From Nymphaea colorata (lineage: Eukaryota; Streptophyta; Magnoliopsida; Nymphaeales; Nymphaeaceae), in assembly GCF_008831285.2 (NCBI RefSeq), contig NC_045142.1, positions 21,699,354 through 21,763,353 on the forward strand: 64,000 nucleotides of DNA, read 5' to 3'. Both the position numbers and the translations under genes were made by a program. This document shows, piece after piece, positions 1-11,672 of this stretch (positions are counted from its first letter, which is position 1; each line of letters begins with the position of its first letter). The notes beneath the pieces are model-generated. The model was not told where the DNA came from. It searched no databases and worked only from the letters and a program-made list of their open reading frames with translations.

Positions 1-2054
1 ATGGCATCACCCCAAAATTGCGCCGGAACACAACTATGTATCATGAGAGTGCGAGCCATGTCAAGTAGCTGACGATGTTTACGTTCGGCAACACCATTTT
101 GTTGAGAAGTGTGAGGGCAAGTGAATTGAGGACATATTCCATATTTGGTGTAAAACTGTAGCAGGGTATTGGATTTGAACTCACAAGCATTATCAGTGCG
201 AATGTTTTTGACAATGGAATCAAACTGAGTCTTTATTTCAATAATGAAATTTTGAAGAATACAAATAACTTCAGACCTCTCTTTTAACAAGAACACCCAA
301 CTAAGATGAGAAAAATCATCAACAATAACAAGGTAATACCTAAATTTGGCCCGGCTTACAACCCAGATAGGCCCCCAAACATCAACATGAATAAGATCAA
401 AAACTGCATGACTCGACGGACTACTGCTGGAAGGAAAACTACTTCTAGTGTGTTTGCCCAATTGACAGGCCTCACACTGGAATGACTCAGACACAGAAAT
501 ATTAGGGAGAACACCACGAAGCTTGGATAATGAAGGATGGCCTAGCCGGAGATGCCACTGATATAGATTTGGCTTAGATAGAGCCATAGATGCCACGCCC
601 TCCACTGGTTCCGACAGTAAGTAAACTCTCTTGTGCTCATGGTTGCCACCAATCGTCTTCCCATTTTGCAAGTCCTGAAAAACACATGACCAGGATCAAA
701 TATGGCTCTACAACGCAAATCTTTCGTCAACTGAGTAACAAATAGAAGGTTAGCAGAAAACTCTGGAGCATATAAAACATGGGAAAGAAGGATAGAACCA
801 GGAAGTTTAACATCCCCAATTCCCATAATAGGAGAAAGCTTTCCGTTGGCAAGCCTAACATGTTGAGGCTGTGGAAAACGATGCAATGAAGTAAATACGT
901 GAGGCTGACTGCAAAAGTGTTTCGAAGCCCCAGAATCAATAATCCACATAGTACCTGGTTCATGAGAAGAAGTACTAGCAACAGAATCCACCATGACCGA
1001 GGAGGCAGCTGTAGACATCGTGGTAGGAGGAGGTCGCTGAGCCATAAGTTGATCATACTCTGCCTTACTCATAGTCACTGTGGAGTTCTCAGAATTCATC
1101 GAGGAAGGAATCTCTCCCAGTGGTGTAGCAACTCGGGCAGACCCTACAGGAATATGAGAAGAGAAGGTCCCTCTGCCCCCCTTAAGTACTAGATCCCCTG
1201 CCATGGGAAGTAGAAGTCGGTCTACCATGTTTGTCCCAACATCTATCTTCCAAATGTCCCAATTTTCCACAGAATGTACATTGAAATCTTCCTCTGCCCC
1301 CTACACCACCTACACCACGACCTGAGCCTCTTCCCCTAGTGGCTTGCCCACGCCCTCCAGACACAGCTAAGGCTGTAGAAGGAGACTCACTCTGGGACTG
1401 AGAGAGAGATACAGCCAATCTACTGAGTCTATTATATGCCTCAGCAAGATCTGGAATTTATGCTCCAGTAAGCATCTGAACTTTTGCGACCTCATACTTA
1501 GGGGACAAACCAGCCAAGAACTTAGCCACCATAGTCTGCTCAAAATGCGTCTTGTAACATGCCTGACATGGAGGTCGAAGAGCCTTCAATCGTTCATACG
1601 CAGCTTTAACTGAAGCAAAGTATTGAGATAGTTCCAATTCACCTTGCTGCAATTTAAGTAACTCTTCCTCAACTTGTAAAATTTTTGAGACATTCTTGTC
1701 ATGAGAATAAGTTTGTCTCAAGAACGTCCACATATGTTTGGCAGTCGTACAGTAGGCAAGAGTAGGAGCTATATCCGTCTACACACTGTTCATGATCCAG
1801 GACATAACAATACTATTATCTTCTTTCCATGTGGCATATTTCCCAGTTTTAACACTCGGTTCATCTTCATCAATGATATGGTCTTTCCGATGTCCTACTA
1901 CAGACATCATAAACATTCGTGACCAGATTTCATAGTTGTGACAATCTAATTTCACAGTAGAACCATAGAAGAAAGGAGTCCCAACCACCTTGTATTCAGT
2001 ACGAGACTCGATCTTAGAATTGTCTCCCATATTAGACGGCTGTCCAGGCTCCAT
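1..2054 (-). pseudogene. gag-pol remnant of Copia element A (gag, protease, partial integrase)
   Basis: The frame opens at the ATG at 2054 (protein starts MEPGQPSN). A gag domain of UBN2 type follows, with the stretch YATWKEDNSIVMSWI. The CCHC zinc knuckle CTFCGKLGHLEDRC lies near 1240-1290, and the protease motif DSGASKHF near 930-960. The integrase part, HTSQQNGVAERKHRQLLD, is at about 1-120 just before the window edge. Breaks seen: in-frame stops at 1779 and 1458, and a frameshift in the zinc-knuckle to protease linker (about 1180-1260). A further shift precedes the integrase. The protein would be a capsid and replication polyprotein of a retrotransposon; it is decayed here. Confidence 0.85.
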
Positions 2055-2149
2055 CACAACTCCCACAAAAAGAGAACAGCACTAATATATATTTACCGCA
2101 GAAAGGGACGATAAAGTATGCAAATGATAAAGGAATTTTAATCCGCAGC

Positions 2150-2470
2150 TGGCTGAAACTTAGACCAGATCGCACCTAGGGCAGATCCACGGCTGACTGA
2201 AACTTAGAGCAGGTCGACTATTGCAACATCCAACACCAGCTAGGGCAGATCCACGATAAAGAAAGAATTCATATTCACGGCTGCAATGTCCAACAAAAAG
2301 AAGGACAGATATCACCTAGGGCAGATCCACGGCTGACTGAAATTTAGAGCAAGTCGACGGCAGCAACATCCAACAAGAGGAAGGACATATCCACGACTGA
2401 CAGAACCCTAGGGCAGATCCACGGCTGAAAAAAAAAGGTTGTCATATCCACGGCTGCAACGACTTCCATT
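2150..2470 (-). repeat. Irregular tandem repeats in the leader of element A
   Basis: Between the primer site and gag of element A, a block built around AGGGCAGATCCACG recurs about four times. It is interleaved with CTGACTGAAACTTAGAGC and GCAACATCCAAC blocks. Copies differ by a few bases and spacing is uneven. This is untranslated leader RNA of the element; no open frame supports a protein here. Confidence 0.7.
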
Positions 2471-2727
2471 CACCAAGTAGTGACCACCGACCACAAAGGA
2501 AACTTCTGCCACGTGAGGGAGACACCTGCAACGTCCATCCACGTCCACTTCAACAGGGCATCGATCTAGGGTTTTTAATCTTTTGTTTAAGAAAACCCTA
2601 GATCGAGCCTAATATGCACGTTCAGCCTATCGTGCTCTCAGAACTATCCACGAGAATAGAAGAAAAGGAAGAGAAAGAGACAGAGGATGAGCACGGTGAG
2701 AGAGGTTTCAGTCCCAAGGAAGGTTGG

Positions 2728-2739
2728 GCTCTGATACCA
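2728..2739 (-). other. Primer binding site of element A (tRNA-iMet)
   Basis: The minus strand reads TGGTATCAGAGC, complementary to the 3' end of plant initiator-Met tRNA, directly next to the LTR. The same 12 bases serve elements B, C and D. Confidence 0.92.
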
Positions 2740-2775
2740 TGTTACATGCAGCCAAGGGAGAGGAGAGAAGAGAAC

Positions 2776-2806
<31 letters not shown>

Positions 2807-2956
2807 CTATCTATCGTATTGACTAAAGCTGCCCTAATCTCATGTTAAATGAGAATTAGGGTAAAGTAACAAATTACAAAAGAGGTCCATAAATAAAACC
2901 CTTATTTATAAAGAGCTGTTCCTAAACTCTTAAATATTCAAAAATACCACCTAACA
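2740..2956 (-). repeat. 5' LTR of element A
   Basis: This 217-bp terminal repeat begins TGTTA and ends TAACA, the expected inverted ends, and abuts the primer site. It contains GA-rich microsatellite (about 2778-2806). A candidate TATA box, TATAAATA on the minus strand, lies at 2903-2910. The partner LTR lies outside the window. Confidence 0.88.
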
Positions 2957-5900
2957 CATATTATTCAACAACCGTGATGCTTGCTTAAGTCCATAAAGGG
3001 ATTTTTTTAGTTTGCAAACTCATTCACTAGTCTTTTTTTAATAAAACCAGAAGATTGCTCCATGAAAACTTCTTCCTTCAAGTCACCATGAAGGAAAGCA
3101 TTTTTAACGTTTAATTGATTTAGCTTCCATCCATATTTAACAGCAAGGGATACAATCACGCGAATGGTTCCCATTTTGATTACGGGACTGAACGTCTCAA
3201 CATAATCATGCCCAAACTGTTGTGTAAATCCTTTTGCTACCAACCTTGCTTTGTGTCTTTCTATGTTGCCATCAAGTTTGCATTTGATTTTGTATACCCA
3301 CTTGGAGCTCACTATGTTCTTTCTATGTGGCCTTGGAACGATCTCCCATGTTCCACATTCATGCAAGGCATCCATTTCTTCTCTCATAGCCATTATCCAA
3401 TGATGTGATTTTGATGTTTGATCAAATGAAATAAGTTCTTCCTCCTTACCAACTTTTGTCATGAATAACTGAAAATCAAGTGATAAATCATAGCTAACCC
3501 ACCTGTGAATAGGATAGGGAAAGCGTTGGAATCTTCTAAGATGGGGCATGTTGCCTTCTTGAGTGTGAACATTTTTGTTCCTTAGTCGTCGATTGTAAGT
3601 AAGACCCAAATACTAATGTGAATTGTTGTTTTGCTCTCCATTATTACTTTTGTGATCAATTGATGACTGCATTGGACCCTCTTGATTTTCACCCTGAGGC
3701 ACATCAGACGACTGTATTGGACTATCTCGATCTTCATCCTGAGGCACATCATTTTCTGAAATAGGATCTACATTGAATAACTGTGTACTAGTCCAGGGAT
3801 CATAAGGTTCAATGTCATAGACATTTCATTAGTACTATCAAAATTATGCTAATTAAAAGTAACATTTCTTGAAGTCCTAATACGTTTAGTTGTTGGATCA
3901 TAGCATCGAAATCCTTTATATTCATCTGCATATCCAAGAATCTACATTGAACAGCTTTGTATTGAAACTTATTCTTTAAGGCAACATCAACGTGAACATA
4001 GCATACACAGCCAAAAACTTCAATTTCTTATAATCAGGTTGCTTACCTAAGAGTGTAAAATATGGAGATTTAGACACCAAGAGTGTCATAGGTAAACGAT
4101 TTATTATGTATACAGCTGTATGGAAGGCTTCAGTCCATAAGGAAGTGGGCACATTAGTATCATGCATCATACTCATGGCTCTTTTAACTATGTGTTGATG
4201 TTTGTGCTTAACCACACTATTTTGTTGTGGCGTGTATGGGCGGGAGATTTGTCTAGTTATCCCTTTTTCATGTAGAAATTCAATAAAATCATGTAATGAA
4301 AATTCTCCCCCACCATCACATTGAAAATGCACCCGATTGTATGAAAATTTGGTTTGAATCATGGAAGTTCTGAAATATATGAAGTACTTCTGATTTGTGT
4401 TTCATGAAGTAAATCCAAGTGAAACGTGAGTAAGAGTCAATGAATAAGACATAATATCGTGAACCACACATGGAAACAATAGGGGCTGGCCCCAAAACAT
4501 AAAAAAAAAATAGTTTCAAAATGTTTGAAAGCCCTTTGATTTATATTATGAAAAGTTAAAACATGACTCTTACACAAGTTTTTCAATAAAATGTCGACCA
4601 CAATGTCCCAGCCGATTATGCCACATATCATATTCCAAAAATTGATTAGAGCTCCTTACTTTTGATTCAAAATGGCAAGGACTTGCAATTGGTGATGCTT
4701 CATGGGAAAGAGAAAATGTCATCAATCCTATATCAAAGGTGGATGAATCTTTGGGTAGACATTCCTTGAGGACATACATATTCCCTTGACGCTCCCCTTT
4801 AGCGAACATTTTCTTCGTTTGAAGGTCCTTAACATAGACAGAAGAAGGTGTGAATTCAACAGAAGAGTTTGTATCATCAATGAATTAAGAAATGGATATG
4901 ATATTCTTTTTTATATTGTGAGCAAGAACAACATTAGACATGGAATATTTGCATTTCCAATATGTATAATGGGATGAGATTTTCCATCACCTGTTATAAT
5001 ACAATTTCTACCATAATGAGGGGATAAATTAGTCAATTTACATGCATTTCTTGTCACATGGGTAGCTGCATCTGAATCCAAGAACCATTCTCCCTGCTCA
5101 TTTTGTTTTATAGTCATCTTGGAGAGTGCAGCCATCAATAGCTGTTGCATATCTTCGGCAGTGGATTTAGAATTTTGTCCTCCTTGTTTGTAATTATGTT
5201 TTGCCCCTTTGTTTTTATTTTGAGGATTAAACCAGCATTGTGTCTTCATGTGTCCTTTCTTGTTACATTCAAAACAAATTAGTATTCTTCTTGCAGCATT
5301 TGGATGAGGCATACCTTGGTTATTTGGTGTCGGTAGAATGCCATGACCACCATGAACAGAGTTCTGTCCAAATTTTACATTCATGGCCAATACATTTTGG
5401 GAGTTCCCTTGATCAGTTCTTTCCATGACTCTTTTCATATTCATTTCGTGTTGGAGGAGTTTACCTTGTAACTCGTTGAAAAAGGGCAAAACAAGAAGGA
5501 CTTCAAGAGCTGTAATAAAAGCATGATAATCATGCCCAAGTCCACTTAAGGTTCGCTACACCTTTTCTTTATCAGAAACGTAATTCCCTGAGACAGCAAG
5601 TTGGTCTGCGACAGCCCTAATACATCGCAAATAATCCATGATAGATGTTGAACCCTTGTTCAAATTCTGAAATTCTTTCTTTAGGTATATAATATGTGCT
5701 TTTGATATTTGGGAAAAGGTATCAACAAGAGCTTCCCATAATTCTTCCACAGTACAGTCATCAGAAAATGAAAGTAGCACTTGTTGAGATAAAGTAGATA
5801 GAATATATGCAACCAGACTTTGGTCGCGTCTCATCCAGACAACATGTTCAAGGTTGCTGTTTTCTTGAACGGCAATGACCTCTCCTGCCTCATTTTTAAT

Positions 5901-6076
5901 TTCTTGCAGAATAGACTTTGGTGGGGCCTTTTTTGAACCATCGAGATGCCCAAAGAGGCCTTGACTCCTTATAAAAGGCATGATCTGCCATTTCCATAAT
6001 TTTCATGGTTGAGTTTTTCGGTAATAAGATGAGGAAGAAAATTTGAGGACATACTAGAATGCGAAAGGTTTTCCAT
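2957..6076 (-). pseudogene. gag-pol remnant of Copia element B
   Basis: The gag start is at 6076 (MENLSHSSMSSNF), followed after a one-base frameshift near 5990 by a retrotransposon gag domain at 5556-5981. The CCHC knuckle CFECNKKGHMKTQC is near 5240-5290, and a protease-like DSDAATHVT near 5060-5080, where the usual catalytic DSGA reads DSDA. A pre-integrase WHNRLGHCGRHF lies near 4600. Integrase runs 3976-4519 with TPQQNSVV, normally TPQQNGVAE. Reverse transcriptase occupies 2957-3609 (KWVYKIKCK, VKNAFLHGDL, SLYGLKQASR) and is cut by element A. Many stops and shifts separate these segments, so it is a dead copy. Confidence 0.88.
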
Positions 6077-6159
6077 GAGAGCAAAAAAGAAGGGTATATA
6101 GCTAAAAGATGAGAGGAGAAACAGAGGACAAGATATAACAAGATGTGCCCCTTGGTAAG

Positions 6160-6603
6160 TGTAGAAACATGCAGTGGAAGAAGAGAAAGAAAAACCAACA
6201 CAGGATTTACGTGGAAAACCTCAGAAAGAGGTGAAAAACCATAGGGAAGCTCTAACCTAGGGGCAAAACCGCAACCCTAGGAGAGAGAAAACTCCATTCA
6301 CTTAAGATCAACAATTACAATAAGTGATAGAATAAAAGTGGAAGGAAGAGAGGCCCGCCTAGGGAACCAAGCCACCTCAGAAAGAGGTGAAAAACCACGG
6401 GGAAGCTCTAACCTAGGGGCAAAACCGCAACCCTAGGAGAGAGAAAACTCCATTCACTTAAGATCAACAATTACAATAAGTGATAGAATAAAAGTGGAAG
6501 GAAGAGAGGCCCGCCTAGGGAACCGAGCCCATCCTCGGTTCTCGTGCCCATGGGTACCTGGTCCATATCCGGACCTGGTTCCCTATAACACTGAATTCTA
6601 ACA
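6160..6603 (-). repeat. 3' LTR of element C with internal 156-bp duplication
   Basis: It begins TGTAGAAACA and ends TTCTAACA, like the 5' LTR, but is exactly 156 bp longer. The extra length is a tandem copy: 6219-6374 is repeated at 6375-6530 with only a few differences. The 5' LTR has this unit once. Confidence 0.95.
6219..6530. repeat. 156-bp tandem duplication inside the 3' LTR of element C
   Basis: Both units start CCTCAGAAAGAGGTG and end in GAACC(A/G)AGCC. Differences are few (for example CCATAGGG against CCACGGGG). The unit includes the AACCTAGGGGC and CAATTACAATAAGTG blocks. Confidence 0.95.
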
Positions 6604-9600
6604 CTCCCCCTCAAGCTTGGCATACATGTCAGACAAGTCAAGCTTGCTAACATTTTTTTCAAATTGAGATGTACATAAGGCCTTAGTTAGAACATCTGCA
6701 ATTTGATCTTCAGACTTCATATAAGGAAGGATCAACTCCTTTGAATCTATGCGCTCCCGTATGAAGTGGCGATCTATCTCCACATGTTTGGTTCTGCCAT
6801 GCAGGACGGGATTATTTGCCAGGTTAATAGCAGACTTATTGTCACAATATATTTTCATCTTCTCTTCAATTTCAATTCCGATATCTGCTAGAAGAATCTT
6901 TAGCCATAACATCTCAGTAACCCCCATAGCAACAGCCTTGTATTCAGCCTCAGCACTGGATCTAGAACAGACCTCCTGCCTTTTACTCCTCCATACAACC
7001 AGGTTTTCCCCTAGAAAGATGTAGTACCCTGTGGTAGACCTTCTGGTATCCGTGCAACCAGCCCAATCGGCATCAAAGTATCCTTCAATATTAAGTTTGT
7101 CCTGCCGTGTATACAGTAACCCTTTACCTGGGTTATTCTTCAAGTACCCCAACACTCTTTCTGCACTCTTCCAGTGACAATCAGTAGGAGCATGCATAAA
7201 CTGACTCAACACATTTACAGCATAAGTAATATCAGGGTGAGTAAGAGTAAGATAAATAAGCTTACCAACAAGCCTCTGATACCGTCCTTTTCCTTCCTCA
7301 TCCAGGATGTTACCAGTTTTGATACTTATCTTTGTACCTGACTCCATTGAAGTTAGAAAGGGCCTGCATCCCAGTTTACCTGTCTCTTTCAGGAGGTCCA
7401 GAGTGTACTTCCTTTCGCTCATAACAAACCCTGTCTCTGATCGTGCAATCTCTATTCCCAGAAAGTACCTTAATTTTCTCAGATCTTTAAGGTCAAATTC
7501 AGCAGCTAACCTCTCCTTCATCTTCCTTTTCTCTTCTTCATCATCACCTGTGACAATCATATCATCAACATGCACAAAAAGAATGCTCACTAGGTCACTT
7601 CTCTGTTTAATGAACAAGGTATGATCACCATTTCCTTGTTTGTACCCATTTGTCTTCATTACCACCCTCAGTCTTTCAAACCATGCTCTGATACCATGCT
7701 TCAGGCCGTACAGGGCCTTCTTGAGATGGCAGCATTTTCCACTTTGAGCATATCCGGGAGGCATGCTCATATAGACCTCCTCCTCTAGATGGTCGTTCAA
7801 GAAGGCATTCTTGACATCAAGCTGGTCCATGCCCCACTTCTTTTGTACTGCAAGTGCCAAAATGACCCTCACAGTCTTCAGTTTTGCAATAGGAGCAAAG
7901 GTTTCAAGATAGTCAATTCCGTATTTTTGGCTGAACTCCTTTGCAACCAGGCGAGCTTTATACCGTTCCACAGTGCCATCAGGTTTATACTTCACACTAA
8001 ACACCCACTTGGAACCAACTAAGTGAGTCCCCTTGGGAATATCGACCACTTCCCACGTGTTGTTCTTTGCCAAGGCATCCATCTCCTCTGTCATGGCCTG
8101 TAGCCATTTAGGATCCTCTCTAGCATCTTCCACACACCTGGGAATCACAGACATAGACAGAGTGGTAATAAAGCATTTGTATTCTTTACTAAGTTTTGAA
8201 TATGAGACAAATCTCTGAATAGGGTCAGAAGTACATGACCTGGTCCCCTTGCGCAAGGCTATGGGAAGCTCTTCATTCATTGGACTTGGTTCATTCGGGG
8301 AACTCACAGGATTGGGATTGGTTATATCAACAGGCTCAACCACAACTTTCTCCTTTCTAGTGTAAACCTGCCCAAACAAATGATCACGGGATGTGGGTTG
8401 ATCATCCACAGGGCCCCCTTCCACATGACTGTCTTTATCATCTCTGACTGTATCTTCCACACTGTGATTAAGTTTGTAGTCCAAGAAGTCCGTAAACTGA
8501 ATAAGCCGATTTGGAGAATACTCTTCCACACTATCCCCTATACACTCCTCCTGAAGAGGATTCACAGGAAAATACGCCTCATGTTAATGAAAGGTAACAT
8601 CCTGGGAGACATAGATTTTGAAGGTAGTAGGATCAATACATTTATATCCCTTCTGAGTGGAGGAATACCCCAAGAAGACAGCTTTGACAGACCGAGGGTC
8701 AAGTTTCTTGATGGTGGGACTATGGTTATGAACAAAGCAAACACACCCGAACACCCGATGAGTAAGAGGCCAGGGGTTATGAGTGGGACTGAGCACAGAG
8801 TAAGGAGTACGGTCATTCAACACACGAGTGGGCATACGGTTGATGAGGTGGGCACTAATGAGGAGAGCATCGCCCCAGTAGCGCTTAGGAACGTGCCTAT
8901 GGAACATAATAGCTCGGGTGACATCTAATAAATGGCGACTTTTACGTTCGGCCACGCCATTTTGAGGAGGAGTATAACTACAGGACGTCTCATGAACAAT
9001 ACCCTTGCCCCGCAGGAAGTCATCCAGGGATTGGGAGACATACTCCCTAGCATTATCAATACGGAAAGTCTGAACAGAGGTCTGAAATTGATTCTCGACA
9101 AAGGCAACAAAATTTTTGACAACGACAGGAACCTCACTGCGTTCTTTCAACAAGTACACGAACGTACAACGGGAGTAGTCATCAATCAGAGTCATAAAGT
9201 AATGAAAACCACGACAAATGGGTACTCCCGAAGGACCCAAAACATCAGAGTGAACCAAGGCAAAAGGACGAGTGGTTTTATTGATAGAAATAGGGTACGA
9301 AGCCCTAACATGTTTAGCAAGCTAACACACTTCACATGTGAAGGAGTCCATGGAAACAGAAGTAAACAATCTAGGAAACAACTTCTTAATCAACTGGAAT
9401 GGGAGATGTCCAAGGCGCTCGTGCCATCTCATAATGCTAGACCTGTCCTCCACGCTCGTCAACTATCTGCTAGTGGCTGAAATGAGAGCAAAGGCAACCT
9501 GTACGGGCAGTCTGTAGAGGCCATCAATAACCGAACCAATCCCAATCTTTTTCCCCGTCACCAAGTCCTGCAGGGTACAATGATCAGCAGAGAAAATTAG

Positions 9601-10887
9601 ATTGCAATTGAGTTCTTTGGTGATACTACTGACAGATAATAAATTCACAGGAATATTGGGAACATGAAGAGCATTATGCAGAAGATATTTATTTAATAAG
9701 GACAAACTCTCTTTTCCAGCCACAAAGGTCGAGGACCCATCAGCCATAGATACTCTTTGCTGCCCTGAAGACAATTTGTACTCTTGAAACATCTTAGGGT
9801 GTCCTGTCATATGATGAGTAGCTCCACTGTCCACTACCCAATCACCAAGTAAGGAATTACCTTGATCACTTGTGGCAACAAGAGCTTGGGCTAACTGAGC
9901 TCCCTCAGACGTGGAGGCTTCCTCCTTAGTAGTAGATAATCGGCTGATGTAAGCTTGTAATCCCTTGATTTGGTCAAAAGAAAGCTTCGGTTTTTCAACA
10001 CTGGGAGAGCTAGTATCAGGCATAGGAAGACCCCGCCTACCAGAGGGAGGACGACCACAGGTGAGCCTCTTCTCAGGATGAAGATCCCAACAAAAATCAA
10101 CAGAGTGTCCCAACTTGTTACAATGACTGCACCGCCGAATAGTACGCTGCCCAGTCCCTGGAGCACGGCTAACAAACGCAGATGGTGAACTACCATGATT
10201 AGAGTCAATATGCATCACTTGACGGCGTTGTTCCTCAGATTCCACCCGAGCATACACCTCCTCAATTCTAGGGGTCTCATCACAATTGAGAATTTGACTA
10301 CTAATAGATTCAAACTCATCACGCAGACCTCCCAGAAAAATAAAAGTGCGGTCCATCCATTCTTTCTGCCAGTACCGTTCATGATCAGAACCACAATTCT
10401 AGTCATCATTCACATGATAATCCAGTTCCTCCCATTTAGTCTTCTGGGCTGCATAGAAGGATGCCACAAACAAGTCACCCTGTTTAAGAGAATAGATGCT
10501 ACGTTTAATCTGGTATGTACGCAAGACTCTCTTTTCACGGCCATACATCCTCGCAAGCACAGTCCACATGTCATATGAGGTCAACTTTCGCAAAATAAGG
10601 GGCTGAATATCAGCAGAAACAGAACTAATAATCCAAACCCTAACTTGACTATCTTCCAACGCCCAAGTCGCCCATCCAGGATCAGTTTTACAAGGCGCAG
10701 GTTTCTCCCCAGTGATATAGGGCAGACGACCGCGACTCGTGATCCCAATTTCAAGCGCAGCAGACCAAGAGAGATAATTGTCTTTGTTCAGCCGAATAGA
10801 GGTGACTTGAACAGGCACATTTTCGCTCTTGGTATTGTTGCCCGTGTCAAAGGTAACATCGGTCTTGGAGGTCATCTCTTCAGCCAT
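6598..10887 (-). pseudogene. gag-pol polyprotein of element C, one frame with four nonsense codons
   Basis: A single reading frame of about 1430 codons runs from the ATG at 10887 (MAEEMTSK) to the TAG at 6598-6600. Order: UBN2-type gag, CCHC knuckle CSHCNKLGHSVDFC, protease DSGATHHMT, pre-integrase WHERLGHLPF, and integrase (LVHSDVLGP, IDNAREY, PPQNGVAERK). Reverse transcriptase (VKNAFLNDHL, FVHVDDMIVTG) and RNase H (FDADWAGCTD, KHVEIDRHFI) follow. In-frame stops are TAG at 10399-10401, 9463-9465 and 9322-9324, and TAA at 8584-8586. Frame arithmetic shows all segments share one phase. The last codons encode the polypurine tract and the stop lies three bases inside the LTR. It would drive capsid formation, reverse transcription and integration; this copy cannot make the full protein. 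Confidence 0.92.
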
Positions 10888-10929
10888 AACGACCACAAAA
10901 GAAGTCCAACAGTCAGAGAATACTAGAAA

Positions 10930-11150
10930 AGCACAGGGTGAGGACGGGCAGCGGCAGAACAGAGAGCGGCGTCGGTGGGGAACAGGCCAGGCGACGACGG
11001 CGGTCTAGGCGACGGCGGTCCTGGCGATGGCGGTCCTAGCGACGGAGGTCAAGGCGACGGAGGTTAAGGCGCCGGCGGCGGCGGGCAGGCGACGGGCTGC
11101 GTCGGCGGCGGGCTAAGACGGCGGGCTGCGTCGGCGAGGACTTAGGGTTC
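10930..11150 (-). repeat. GC-rich minisatellite leader of element C
   Basis: Between primer site and gag the leader is very GC-rich. It is built of GGCGACGG(A/C)GGT-type units about 18 bp long, repeated roughly six times at 10990-11070, then CGGCGGCGGGC-type units. This contrasts sharply with the AT-rich surroundings. No frame is favoured, so it is probably untranslated. Confidence 0.75.
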
Positions 11151-11215
11151 AGACTTAGGGTTCCAAGAAAACCCTAAATCACAAACGAACAAAGAAGCCA
11201 AACAGCACGATTTTG

Positions 11216-11227
11216 GCTCTGATACCA
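11216..11227 (-). other. Primer binding site of element C (tRNA-iMet)
   Basis: The minus strand reads TGGTATCAGAGC immediately beside the 5' LTR (11228). Confidence 0.93.
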
Positions 11228-11515
11228 TGTAGAAACACGCAGTGGAAGAAGAGAAAGAAAAACCAACACAGGATTTACGTGGAAAACCTCAGAAAGAGGT
11301 GAAAAACCACGGGGAAGCTCTAACCTAGGGGCAAAACCGCAACCCTAGGAGAGAGAAAACTTCATTCACTTAAGATCAACAATTACAATAAGTGATAGAA
11401 TAAAAGAGGGAGGAAGAGAGGCCCACCGAGGGAACCGAGCCCGTCCTCAGTTCCCGCACCCATGGGTACCGGGTCCATATCCGGACCCGGTTCCCTATAA
11501 CACTGAATTCTAACA
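11228..11515 (-). repeat. 5' LTR of element C
   Basis: This 288-bp LTR, TGTAGAAACA to TTCTAACA, matches the 3' LTR over its whole length apart from the duplication found there. It contains the near-palindrome GGGTCCATATCCGGACCC. Confidence 0.95.
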
Positions 11516-11660
11516 GTAAGCAAGAAGAAAGTTTGTGTAAAAGGACAAGAATTACGCAAGAGAAGTAAATAGTCAAGGTAGAGACAAGATGAGAAGAGAG
11601 TTCTAACCAGATCAGACCAACCTGTTTGGGCATTCCTTTAGGTAGAAATAGTGAAACCTT

Positions 11661-11672
11661 GCTCTGATACCA
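11661..11672 (-). other. Primer binding site of element B (tRNA-iMet)
   Basis: TGGTATCAGAGC on the minus strand, adjoining the 5' LTR of B at 11673. Confidence 0.9.

Larger units (their letters stand above)
1..2956 (-). mobile_element. Copia LTR retrotransposon A (left-truncated by window edge)
   Basis: Read on the minus strand, the order from high to low coordinates is a 217-bp 5' LTR (2740-2956), an initiator-Met tRNA primer binding site (2728-2739), a repetitive leader, gag, zinc knuckle, aspartic protease and the start of integrase, which is cut by the window edge. The order protease then integrase, and the motifs, are those of Ty1/Copia. The element sits inside the reverse transcriptase of element B: directly beyond its LTR at 2957 the B frame resumes with SLYGLKQASR. 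The five bases CATAT (2957-2961) should reappear as the target duplication beyond the left edge. The reading frame carries stops and a frameshift, so this copy is not autonomous. Confidence 0.9.
6160..11515 (-). mobile_element. Copia LTR retrotransposon C, complete with both LTRs
   Basis: This is a 5356-bp element bounded by LTRs at 11228-11515 (5', 288 bp) and 6160-6603 (3', 444 bp). The exact 5-bp target duplication GTAAG lies at 6155-6159 and 11516-11520. The primer site for tRNA-iMet is at 11216-11227, and the polypurine tract GAGGGGGAG (minus strand) at 6604-6612. By eye the LTRs differ at about 13 of 288 shared positions, so the insertion is fairly young but not recent. It landed in the leader of element B. 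The polyprotein frame has nonsense codons but no frameshift. Confidence 0.96.
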
